Source: Actinernus sp. WN-2022 (Eukaryota; Cnidaria; Anthozoa; Actiniaria; Actinernidae). From it: a DNA stretch of 64,000 bases. The notes under the pieces were generated by a model. That model was not told where the DNA came from, did no database searches, and saw only the letters and a program-made list of their open reading frames with translations. This document shows, piece by piece, positions 54,614 through 64,000 of the stretch. A program made the translations under genes and the position numbers. The stretch lies in NCBI GenBank assembly GCA_030867875.1, contig JAOWCC010001501.1, positions 22,503,036-22,567,035 of the forward strand, in the 5' to 3' direction. Positions within the stretch are counted from its first letter, which is position 1; each line of letters opens with the position of its first letter.

Positions 54614-56780
54614 TCAGCCGTTAGGTGCGTCTGTTCGAGATATTTTGACGGGATCTATTGTAAGGCAATCAGATAGGTATTTAGCTGCTCTTCTTGCAAT
54701 TTTGTTATCTGGCTTAAGTATAAGGGTTAAAATTTGGTCATCATGAGTTTTATTTAGGGATATTTTCAATGTATTTTCCAGTGAAGCATAGAATTCGTTT
54801 CTCGGGACTTGGTAGTATGTGCATCTAATAATAAAGTGCCGTTTATCCTCTACTTCGGCTTTACAAAGAGGACAAAGCCTCTCGTTGAATGGTTTACATG
54901 GGCGCTCATATCTGCCCCTCTCAATTTGTAGCTCATGATTACTTATTCTCAACTTCGTTAGCGCAATTCGATGCTTGACGTTCTTAATATTTAAAGTGCC
55001 TATGAAGCTTATTTTTTTATTTTAGATATCAATTCTACATCAAGTGAATAGTAGAATGGTACAATATATCTTGCTTTGAATGCTGTGCCGCTGAGTTAAG
55101 GAGGTTTTAATATCCAAAATGCTAATTACATGACGTCAGGGGAGGCATCTGCAATCACTTCTTAGTGGTTGTGAATGAGCGTTTCTACTGATATAAAAAA
55201 ACAATTCGATGCTTGACGTTCTTAATTTTCAAGTTCATGTTTATATTTGAATGTTCGATAACGTCTTAATTTGTTACCTTAATTTGTTTTATCGGTTATT
55301 ATCATTGAATAGCTCACTATGCCAATTTTGAATTTGAATATTTATTTTTAACTATTAATGATTATGTTTGGGTGTTCGGTTTCTTCCTGGAAAAAACAGA
55401 CTTCACCGAAACCTAGTCGAAACAGATGTTTTTTTACTCTTTGGCACCACATTGTGGGCTTCTCTATCTGTCTCGATTCAGCTACAGTGTCTTGTGCTAA
55501 TTCAGTGATTTTTGTTTTTGTTTTAGCCAGTATTTTAGGCTTCTAAGGGTGGAGTCCATGCTTATTGGTAATTTACCTAATTCGGCCCGACAAGCATTAT
55601 TAGTGGCGGTCCTGCTTACACCCAGTAACCATTTACATAATTTTAATTGCACACTTTCTATTGGGTCTTTGTCATTGTTTGATACTTGATCCATACCCCA
55701 TATTTCACTACCGTAAAGAAGTATGGGTTTGATTAGACTATCGAATAGTTTGAGCGTAAGTTTAACATCAGTCCTAAAATGACAACCCATTGTTTTCCGT
55801 AATTTGTAAAGTACTTTTAGTGCGACTTTTTTAGCTCAATCTTTGCCGTAGTAAAGTTACCATAAGTACTTAAACAGAGGCCTAGATATTTAAATACTCG
55901 CATATTTACTACTGGTTGGTTAGAATAAGTGAAAGCGTAATTGTTGATGCAGTTTAGGGGCGGACAACACAGCTCTCAATATATTATTATTTAATTATAA
56001 AATATTATATTGTAATACTAAATTATTATATATTATCTTTATACGATTGTACCTATTATTCATAACTAGTTCTTCTATAATTCTTAACATTGTATTATTT
56101 TACAAATTTAAGTTAGGGTGTCCCCATTCAGTGGTTGTTATACTGCTATGTAGATTGACACGTAAATAAAGTTGTTGTTATTATTATTATTATGTTCATT
56201 CTTCTACCTGAGTTGTTGAAAATTATTGCTTTCGTTTTTTCGATATATACCTCTAATTCAGAGTTGATGGTTTATTCTTTAAGCCTACAAAGTAGCTACT
56301 GTAACCCTTTTGCAGACCTGGAAAGTATAACTAAATCGTCCGCGTATGCCAGACAGCTAATTGTCTTATTTTTTATCTCCACAAAATCTCATGCTACTTT
56401 TGTTTCATCAAGGAACTCGGGAAGGTCGCTTAAAAATATATTGAAGAGGGTGGGGCTTAGCATGCAGCCTTGTTTTATTCCTATTTCACATGGGAATTCT
56501 TCAGTAATTGAATTTCCGACTTTAAACAGCGGCAGAGTCTTTTGAGTATATCGATCGTAATATTGAATAGAATTTACCCGATATTCCAATTTTCCTACCA
56601 ATGTCTCTTGGTATGCTATCAAACGCTTTCCTGAAATCATTCCAAGCCTTGGCACCACTATACTTAAAGCTTCTCTTAAGAAATTCTCGTTTGGGCTTTA
56701 AAAGTGCGATGTCCGTCTCATTTATTCCGAAGATTATAGGCTTTTTGGTATTCACTTCTTCTAACAAAGGATTCCTTAAG
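54614..56780 (-). pseudogene. LINE remnant, RT and C-terminal region, interrupted
   Basis: Minus-strand blocks in order are KAWNDFRKAFDSIPRDI, EIGIKQGCMLSPTLFNIFLS, TDVKLTLKLFDSLIKPILLY with GSEIWGMDQ, and LCPLCKAEVEDKRHFIIRC (zinc-knuckle-like). Order and wording match the element at 20462-22455, so they are related families. It is broken by frameshifts and by the + strand insertion 55965-56192. Confidence 0.8.
55965..56192 (+). mobile_element. 3' UTR of another LINE inserted in the minus-strand LINE
   Basis: An AT-rich stretch ends TAGATTGACACGTAAATAAA, then GTTGTTGTTATTATTATTAT, a simple 3' tail. The minus-strand RT text resumes on either side. Confidence 0.6.
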
Positions 56781-56802
56781 GCTTGGATAGGTTTTGTGCC
56801 GG

Positions 56803-57143
56803 CATGAAAACCATAACGGATAGGCCTCCTCTCCTGTTCACACTCTACCGGATAAGTTTTGTACCAGCACGAAACCATAACGGATAGGCCTCCTGTTCAC
56901 ACTCTACCGGATAAGTTTTGTACCAGCACGAAAACCATAACGGATAGGCCTCCTGTTCACACTATACCGGATAAGTTTTGTACCAGCACGAAAACCATAA
57001 CGGATAGGCCTCCTGTTCACACTATATCGTATAGGGTTTGTGCCGGCACGAAAACCATAACGGATAGGCCTCCTGTTCACACTATACCGTATAGGGTTTG
57101 TGCCGGCACGAAAACCATAACGGATAGGCCTCCTGTTCACACT
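56803..57143 (+). repeat. 60-bp tandem repeat, about 5.5 copies
   Basis: The unit ATAGGCCTCCTGTTCACACT...AGCACGAAAACCATAACGG repeats with exact 60-base spacing. Two variants exist (CCGGATAAGTTTTGTACCAG and CCGTATAGGGTTTGTGCCGG). Both strands are open because 60 is divisible by three, and these frames are not genes. Confidence 0.9.
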
Positions 57144-57289
57144 TGAAACGCTTTTTTTCGGTGCGATTTTTGTGCCTGAGCGATGTCGCGCCGCTCCGAA
57201 CTTGAAAGTGATATACTTTGTATCGGATAGACTCTTAATTTGTTAACGAGACCTGAAACAACCATGGGGCTGATCAAAGCCAGGTCCTG

Positions 57290-57497
57290 CCTAATCCACA
57301 GATCGAATTGTAATTTAGCGTGTTGGTCTTTGCGGAGGGAGGAAAACCGGAGAACCCGGAGAAAAACCCTCGGAGCAAGGACGAGATACCAACCGCAAAC
57401 TCAACTCACATATAGCGCCGCGTCCGGGAATCGAACCTGGGCCACAGAGGTGAGAGGCGAAGTGCTTAACCACTGCACCACCCCGGCTCCCCACAGA
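57290..57497 (-). mobile_element. tRNA-derived SINE (same family as 12886-13110)
   Basis: On the minus strand it reads GGTGGTGCAGTGGTTAAGC (A box), GGTTCGATTCCCGGACGC (B box), then TATGTGAGTTGAG and TTTTCCTCCCTCCGC. The head is better preserved than in the first copy. Confidence 0.75.
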
Positions 57498-57818
57498 TAC
57501 CTTTTTGTGCCGACTTGCTCCGTGCCTGTTCACACGGCTGTAACGGATACGTTTTCGTGCCAGTACAAAAACCTGGTTCTGGTTTATTAACTAACAAAGC
57601 GGCATATCCGCATCACGTCAGTATCAAGCTAAAGTATAATAATTACAATATGAATCTAGTAGGTCTAATATGTAAATGCAGTAATAAGTCTGCTTAAACT
57701 ATAAATATAATAATAATCTTAGATAATTAATGAATATAAAATAATAGCAATAATAAGGTCTAATATGTAAATGCAGTAATAAGTCTGCTTAAGTTAAGAA
57801 TAAAAGAAATAATTGGTA

Positions 57819-58139
57819 TTAAAACCACTCGCCAGAGGCAATAAGGTGTTCCTTTAGGGCTATCTTAAACTTAAGATGATCTGTTATGCTTACAATATAA
57901 AATGGCAAATTATTCCATTGTTTAATAGTCCAGGGAAAGAAACTAAACTCATGGACTTTACAATTTGAGTGAGGTCTATTTAAAGAATTTGCATGGCAGC
58001 CTCTTGTAACTCTCTTTATAGGAGTTAAATATGATGTCTTATCTAGATCAATTGAGTTGTAGTATATACGATGAAACATACATAGACGAGCTACTTTGTT
58101 TTGGCTTATGATTGAAGGCCATTTTAGTTCACCTAACAT
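57819..58139 (-). pseudogene. C-terminal fragment of a LINE reverse transcriptase
   Basis: Minus-strand LGELKWPSIISQNKVARLCM, FHRIYYNSIDL, SNCKVHEFSFFPWTIKQWNN is the usual end of CR1/L2-type pol proteins. No catalytic part is present. Confidence 0.72.
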
Positions 58140-58904
58140 TTGGGTTATACCTATCCGGTATAGTGTGAACTTGGCGTTACTGAGGAATTAACTGGGCCCA
58201 GGAAATATATAAACAATCAAACCTGTCCAATGCATATGTTTGAATCGGGCTTCGATCAGCTGAGTCCTGACCTGCCTTTGCACACACCACGTGCGAGGAC
58301 ACGTGCGAGGACACGTGCGAGGGTTAATGAAAAATTGTGACAAGCAACGTGTGGCTCTAGTCCATCTTGGCGCGCCTTGCCCCCATGTTTCTTCGTACAA
58401 CAACAACACAACGAAAAACGACTGGGTACGAGTCAGCTTGTACCATAAGGAATCTTTTATCATTATTTGAAACCTACAATTCACTGTTATCACTGTTGGC
58501 TACAAACAATAAATTTCACACGTGTAACCTCGCACTGAACAGTTTCAAAACGAGTTTGGACGGGGAAAAACAATGTTTTTTATCCTCCAGGGTCTGGTAG
58601 CAAGGGTGAGCGCTGGTTAAACTGAACAGATTACAATTACAGATTAAGCTCTATTTTTTCGAACAACCGTGCCCTGGGATTGACTTGAGTGTTGAGACCT
58701 GGAGCCAATTCAATAAAACTTTTGCACGCGTGTATTTTATAATGCCGCTGGCCATTATTGTTTTGTGGCGTTTAAAAAATGGCTAGACCACAGGAAGCCC
58801 AGGCTTAATTTGTGTGTTGAAAAATATAAGGCTTTGTCTGGGAATTTACGATTTGTGAAATATCTCAGTAAATATTTTAATAAAGTAAATATAACTTGGC
58901 TGAA

Positions 58905-59740
58905 GAGTAGTTAATGTCCTTCTTGTTCTCCGGTGACGATTTCAAGCGATTTCGAAGAATTTTAACCCTCTCGAAAATAGGGAAGGATGAAGACTCGACT
59001 TGCCAGCTCGAACAAACACACAAGTATGTTACTAAGAGGGTGGGAATGTTAGGTCGTATCAGAAACAATATAACATCACATTGTGCAAACATTATATATA
59101 CATCTTTCATTCGTCCTATTATGGACTACTGTGACACTGTTTGCACCTGCTGTGGAGAGGGAAACAGCTCCTCTAGAGAAACTACAAAGGCGCGCGGCAA
59201 GAATAGTAACAAATCGACGATAGTGATAGAGCCTTGGACAATGTAAAGTGGACTACAATGAACGATAGTGACAGAGCCTTGGACAATGTAAGGTGGACTA
59301 CTCTTCGATGTAGGCGCGATAGTCATGTATTTAAACTCGTTAAGAAAAGTATTGACAATCGCTGCCCGCAGTTTGTTAAGAATTATTTTAGTTTTAATAG
59401 AGACGTCACCGGCCGTACAACTAGACAAAATAATATATTATATTTATCTAAGGTGCGCACTGAAGTTGCTAAACGCTCTTTTTATTAGATTTTAATAGAT
59501 TGAAATCACAATAGTTTTACAACCTATTGGTAGTTTTAATTATTGTAAGTTTTCTATGTCGATCAATTATATCTGTAAATAGTTTTAAATAATAGTTACA
59601 ATAGTTATTAATAGTTTAATTGTTATATTTTAATTGTCAGGGCTCCTATTGATAGCAGTCACATTTTGTAACTGAAGGGACTACCCTGCTTAAATAAAGG
59701 TTTATTCATTCATTCATTCATTCAATCAATTGAATTTTTT
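58905..59740 (+). pseudogene. LINE 3' fragment with CATT-type tail
   Basis: TCQLEQTHKYVTKRVGMLGR, IYTSFIRPIMDYCDTV, then after a frameshift VRWTTLRCRRDSHVFKLV and FNRDVTGRTTRQNN are LINE pol C-terminal text. A 45-base segment (GATAGTGA...GGACAATGTAA) is duplicated at 59217-59300. The 3' end is a (CATT)n tail at about 59706-59730. Confidence 0.78.
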
Positions 59741-60270
59741 TTCTTCGGTAAAACATATGGGTAAAATCACGTTCCCTCATGCACATTCAAACTCCTGCAG
59801 TGCATAGACAGATAAATTTCCGTTCTTATGATGCCAATGGTCCTTTGATGAGGTTCTAAACACAGAAGAAGTTAGTCAAAGTAGCCATCAGAAAGCAGTT
59901 CAGATGCGTGTCTGGCGTGTGCTGTTCATCGAAGAACCGTTTGAATTTCCGCTCGATTTTCATTGGTCGAAGCCAAACAATAGCCATTCAAAAAGTGCGC
60001 CCGAGGGGACGCCCGATGGTCCTCAATGGCTAGACAAATATTAAAATTACTCCTCTGGTGTTTGGACAAAATGGCTAGCGATTGAAACGAAAGCGCTATA
60101 CAAACGTACATGTAGTATTGCACTCTCAAAATCCGAAAAGAACCCAAAGTTCAGTTGGACGCTGGTGGACGATACCAGATGCTAATGAAAAATGATTTCA
60201 ACTGATATAGTTTCAAGATGATCACAACATAAGTCCTGGCAGACAACAAAGCCTATATATTTTCTTTAAT

Positions 60271-60455
60271 AGAGTGGATTTCGTACGAGTGCGACAAAAA
60301 TACGGCAAATCCGTGGTCTTTATACCTTACCGTACATGTAACTCTGTAATTTGATTGGATCAGAAAGACAAAAACAATGGCAAACCATTTCAATGTCACG
60401 GCACTGGTCGTACAGTAACCGTGCCGTAAGTCATTGCCGTAACTTACCCACTCAT
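60271..60455. mobile_element. Diverged copy of the 35580-35779 MITE
   Basis: It shares TTTGATTGGATCAG, ACAAAAACAATGG and AACCATTTCAA with the first copy. The right end (TTACCCACTCATAG) is decayed. Confidence 0.65.
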
Positions 60456-60652
60456 AGCCTGTTCACAGACCCTGGATACCAAAAAAAATCGGACAAAAGA
60501 GAAGAGGAGGACTGGGTAGAGAAGGTGAAGGGAGGGGGAATGGGAGAGAAAGAGTAAAAGGGAAAGAGGGCCTGTGGAACCTGCTATACCAGAGCTCCTG
60601 GTATACCCTCTGATTGGTCAATTTTGACAGTTCGCGTCAACACCGATCTGTC

Positions 60653-61229
60653 ATGTCTAAACTTAAGTACCGGAGCCCAGCCTTCTTAAAGGCCATGGCT
60701 TCTCGAAGCGATATTCGTAGTATACTTCAGAATTCGTTGAGGGATTTCCCACACGTGAAATCACTTCGACGGAAGCGGGAAGTGTGTATTGAAAACCTGG
60801 CGAGTGGCAAAGATGTGTTTGCATCGTTACCTACTGGCTTCGGGAAGAGCTTAATATGGACGAGATCTCTGCGTGAGGACCGGAGAAGTGCGAGATTGTG
60901 TACGGGAGTCCGGACTCCTGGCTCTCAAAAAGATGGATAACAGAGCTGAAAGAGAGGAAGCTGGGCTACCCTTGTTCCAGAGGTTTTCTAGAGATAACAG
61001 CCGCGGAGAAAGAGTCGCGAAACGGCGATCAGCGAGATGCGAAGCAGCGAGAAGCGAGCTCGCTGATCGCCACTTCGCGGCTCTTTCTCCGTGGCTGTTC
61101 TCTCTAGAAAACCTCTGGAACCAGGATAAAGCTAGGTATAGGCAAACTGTTGCAATAGCGATTGATAAAGTCCACTCAGTTTTCTGTATAAAGCTTTTAC
61201 TGGCGAAACTGACTTCACGCGCCAATTAA
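60653..61229 (+). pseudogene. RecQ-like superfamily 2 helicase fragment, interrupted
   Basis: MSKLKYRSPAFLKAMASRSD leads to VCIENLASGKDVFASLPTGFGKSL-type text with a Walker A motif (LPTGFGKS). After a deletion or shift comes IVYGSPDSWLSKRWITELKE, and after the hairpin 60973-61124 comes TVAIAIDKVHSVF, a decayed DEAH-like box II. Motifs III-VI are absent. RecQ-like helicases of this kind are common in animal transposons, so a transposon origin is likely, but a host helicase pseudogene is possible. Confidence 0.68.
60973..61124. mobile_element. Hairpin element inserted in the helicase fragment
   Basis: Arms of about 64 bases (TTCCAGAGGTTTTCTAGAGA, CGGAGAAAGAG, CGGCGATCAGCGAG) face each other across a 25-base loop. 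The flanks AGCTGGGCTA and AGCTAGGTAT are similar and may be a diverged TSD. Confidence 0.8.
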
Positions 61230-62010
61230 ATGGCAAATGTGTGAAATTTCAACCGAACTTGTATCGAAAAATTATATCGATCTACTGTATTATTCAAAAC
61301 ATCAAGCAACCCTAACAGGAACGGAATTCACAGCAAGAGTAATCTTAGTTACAGCTCGATTTTTTTTTTGAAAATTAACGTTTATAGCTCTTGACTAGCT
61401 TTCTTTAGCTATGCAGGCTTTAGACTGTACGTCCTTTTTCCCAGTATATATCTAGAGCCTGTGGGTGGATTTTCTAATTAGCCAGATATTAGACAACCCA
61501 GGACCTTAGGTCTTAGGTTTGTAGACAACCTCTTACATTTCCTCGCCCATGCACAGACGCGCGCAGAGTCGTGGTCAATCAAAGCCCCAATCAATCAGAT
61601 CCCTAATCAAAATAAATCAGACAAGCTTTTCTTCCCCAGGAATGACTGGTGCTCTAAGAACTATAGCTAGTTCTTTTGTTTCATAACGACAACTACAAAG
61701 CTGAGGTGGGTCGGGCCAGGGGAGGGTTGAGTTGAGAGACGTGCTCTTCAGTTTAGTATTCAAACCGTGCCATGTAACAGAAATTTAAAGTTAGGAATAA
61801 AAGGCCACGAAAATAACTAATGCCACCTCCAATCGATTGTCCATTTTTCTAAAACAGCGTTTTTAAAGATAGCTTGCCATCCACCAGCCATCCACGAAGT
61901 ATTATATCAGCATGTGACTGTTTCCTGCAAATATTGTATCGTAGTTCAAGTATATAATAATGATAAAAGATCACGGTTCTTTCCTTATAGTTCGTACCCA
62001 GTCGTTCTTA

Positions 62011-62293
62011 GTTGTTTTACTGTTGCCCGAGGGAACATGGGGCTAGTGGGGCAAGGCGCGCGGAGAACGATGGGAAGGGGTAAAACGGTAAAACCGAGAT
62101 CATACTGTCTAGAAGGAGAGCCCAGAATACAGGGAACTTGTTAACCTGTGAACACGGTTAGGGTAAGTTTTATGGTTCGGGTTTATGATCTAGGCACAAC
62201 CATGGCAAGGGAAGAAATTGTTCTCTCTTCTTCTCTTCCCATCGTTCCCCGCACGCCTCGCCCCTCTAGTCCCATGTTCCCTCGGACAACAAC
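62011..62293. mobile_element. Inverted-repeat MITE (CGAGGGAACATGGG)
   Basis: CCGAGGGAACATGGGGCTAG and GAACGATGGGAAG face CTTCCCATCGTTCCC and CTAGTCCCATGTTCCCTCGG. A related half occurs near 58370-58430. Confidence 0.72.
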
Positions 62294-62410
62294 ACAAACA
62301 AGAGCACAAACTGGAAATGAAAGGAGGACAAAATTCTTACCGATTATTCTTCCGCGAAGTCACATCCACACCCCAGTGAATCGCATCGATTGCAATAAAA
62401 CTAATGTTCT

Positions 62411-62530
62411 GGGCTCGGTTCCTGAAAGCCCGATTAGCGCTAATCCTGGATTAACTCTCAACAAAACATATTAGTTGTCATAGTAATTAACTCTGAATTA
62501 GCGCTAATCGGGCTTTCAGGAACCGGGTCC
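62411..62530. mobile_element. Palindromic MITE, GCGCTAATC family (second copy)
   Basis: Arms GGTTCCTGAAAGCCCGATTA and its reverse complement near 62500-62525 enclose about 60 bases. It is the same family as 1247-1368, and its arms match each other better. Confidence 0.72.
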
Positions 62531-62727
62531 TGTTGTCGAATGTATTCACAAAAGAATAATTAAATAGACAAAGATCTTTATTCCACAGCTTTCCTCACTT
62601 GATTCAACACTACCCCCTGAATTAAATTGTGCAGTGATCGGTTGATGCCGAGACAAACATAGGCCCCAACTTCAGTACTACATTGCGCATGCGCAATGAT
62701 CGCCTAAAAACTAAAAACGACTGGGAA

Positions 62728-63970
62728 CAGACAGAAAACGAAAACGTACTGGCATGAGGAACTGAATTTCTGCAATATTTGGTTTGATATACTTGAGATT
62801 ATTGGCCGTACTCTGGCAGTCACACTGTTTTCAGTCGGTTTCACATCAGAAAGACTGAGTGCCCACCAACCTTTATTGTCACCGCTAATTTATGCACCGC
62901 TTGGCGTTTCGTGCAGTGGCAAGTAGAAAGAGGCTTCGCTGTCAATCATTCAGTATATGCGTCATTTCTCCTCATTAAGAAGTAATTGCTCTAGATTTTA
63001 CCTCATTTGTTGTCATGTAGTTTCTCGACAATAACATGCTTCCAATAACCTGATTGGCTATCCCGGCAGTGCGTCAGGAATTAAAATCATGTTTCAAACA
63101 GATTAGTGAACGTTTCTGGCCACAGTCTATCACAACGCCAACGACCCAAGATTTGAGGTAAGTGTAATTCTACACTGCAGGAACTGAAGAAAGTTGACAT
63201 TTTTACCACCCGGCTCCTTCAGCCAGTATTGTGGGACGTCATGGATTCGAAGCAGGGTAGCATCAGAGCATAGACTTAAAAGCCTTTTCTGGTTTTCCTT
63301 TTTCTTCGGCCTGTAGCTTGTCGATCATTTATTTAATTTTTCCTTTCATTTCCTGTAAGTCTTAGTTTTACTTATAATAATACTTCATCTTTATCCGTTA
63401 GACCTGACAATTCACTTTATACTTCAGATGATGACATCCAGCGGTACTAACTGTTTCAGTAACGGATCCTAAAAAGAATCAGGCCGTGGAGCCAGTTTGA
63501 CTTAGCCAGGACTCGGCTAAAAAAACATGACATCCTTCGAATTAGAATTTCTGTAATATCGGAAAATATACATTTGCTCTATCTACGCCATTTCGTTAAA
63601 TAGTTCTCAAACGGCTATCGCTTCTTCCCATGGCCGTCAATGACTAAAAATATTTAGGCGCACAATTTTTGCTGAGCAGCTCCCCATTTTGTACTAATTC
63701 ATCTCATGTTCTCTACTCTTCATTTCACTGATAGACATGCCTTTCTCGTTCGCCAAACTCTTTCAATGTGGAAGGGACCAGTCCTCCTATACAGTAAGGT
63801 ACTTGGGCTACGGTCGCGCCGCGTGTCCTGGGTTCCAGCAACTGCACAACATCATAGAAGAGCAGTATCTGATGAAGAAACACGACATCCGTCAAATGTC
63901 CAAGTCCATCTTGGAAGTCAATATGCGTGGTATCCAACTAAAGGAACACGAAGAGGGAACCACTGTCAAG
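62728..63970 (+). repeat. Segmental duplicate of 39898-41686 (upstream region plus first PTB exon)
   Basis: Both copies share the stretch starting near AACAGACAGAAAA, then GTACTGGCATGAGG, the block around TGAGTGCCCACCAACC, the CAGTAACGGATCCTAA block and the exon itself. The first copy is about 0.5 kb longer because of extra inserted sequence and a triplicated 64-bp unit. The two sequences diverge directly after the exon. Confidence 0.75.
63737..63970 (+). CDS. Second copy of the PTB adaptor's first coding exon (partial gene at window end)
   Basis: This 78-codon exon matches 41453-41686 except for a few substitutions: T13R, P16S, T20R, Y37H and I53M by my alignment. It ends in phase 0 at a good donor, AAG/GTATGT. 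Upstream sequence from about 62728 also matches the first copy. No frameshift or stop is seen, so it may begin a functional paralogue whose remaining exons lie beyond 64000. Confidence 0.72.
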
Positions 63971-64000
63971 GTATGTGGCGTGTGAGTTCTATAGCATAGA

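Noticed and set aside
56859..57146. Repeat peptides open on both strands
   Set aside because: The 60-bp tandem unit is a multiple of three, so both strands stay open without selection.

Overview
The window is animal nuclear DNA, most likely from a cnidarian and probably a stony coral or close relative. The reasons are inferential: intron-rich genes with short phase-consistent exons and GT-AG borders, AT-rich non-coding DNA, metazoan signalling domains (SH3, PTB, EGF-like), and a dense load of palindromic MITEs, non-LTR retrotransposon remnants and tRNA-headed SINEs. There are no operons, bacterial ribosome binding sites or CRISPR arrays. A 100-base run of N (1779-1878) is an assembly gap.

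Layout. (1) 885-15503, + strand: about 14 exons that assemble into a secreted or membrane protein with a signal peptide, a cysteine-rich/EGF-like ectodomain, one membrane span and a cytoplasmic SH3 domain. Its introns are full of MITEs. (2) 15.5-25.3 kb: no host gene recognised. This stretch holds two long GTAAC/GTCAC-type satellite arrays, both interrupted by transposons, and two minus-strand LINE remnants. (3) 25573-34847, + strand: a clean five-exon gene for a DUF1349 (concanavalin A-like) protein. (4) 34.85-39.9 kb: MITEs and a 292-bp tandem repeat of CACGTG-containing units. (5) 41453-50112, + strand: a three-exon gene for a PTB-domain adaptor whose tail carries YxxM and YxN phosphotyrosine motifs. 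A 4.7-kb DNA transposon with about 0.7-kb inverted ends sits in its first intron, and a second 3.4-kb DNA transposon begins about 140 bp after its stop codon. (6) 53.3-59.75 kb: LINE fragments, a 60-bp tandem repeat and a SINE. (7) 60.6-61.2 kb: a broken RecQ-like helicase fragment split by a hairpin element. (8) 62.73-64.0 kb: a second copy of the PTB gene's upstream region and first coding exon, running off the window end.

The three host genes do not obviously form one pathway. The SH3 receptor-like protein and the PTB adaptor are both plausible tyrosine-kinase signalling parts, but the sequence gives no direct link between them. The best leads are the SH3-tailed receptor-like protein, the docking adaptor with its partial duplicate, a set of palindromic elements with exact 9-11 bp target duplications, and two decayed autonomous DNA transposons with unusual protein content.
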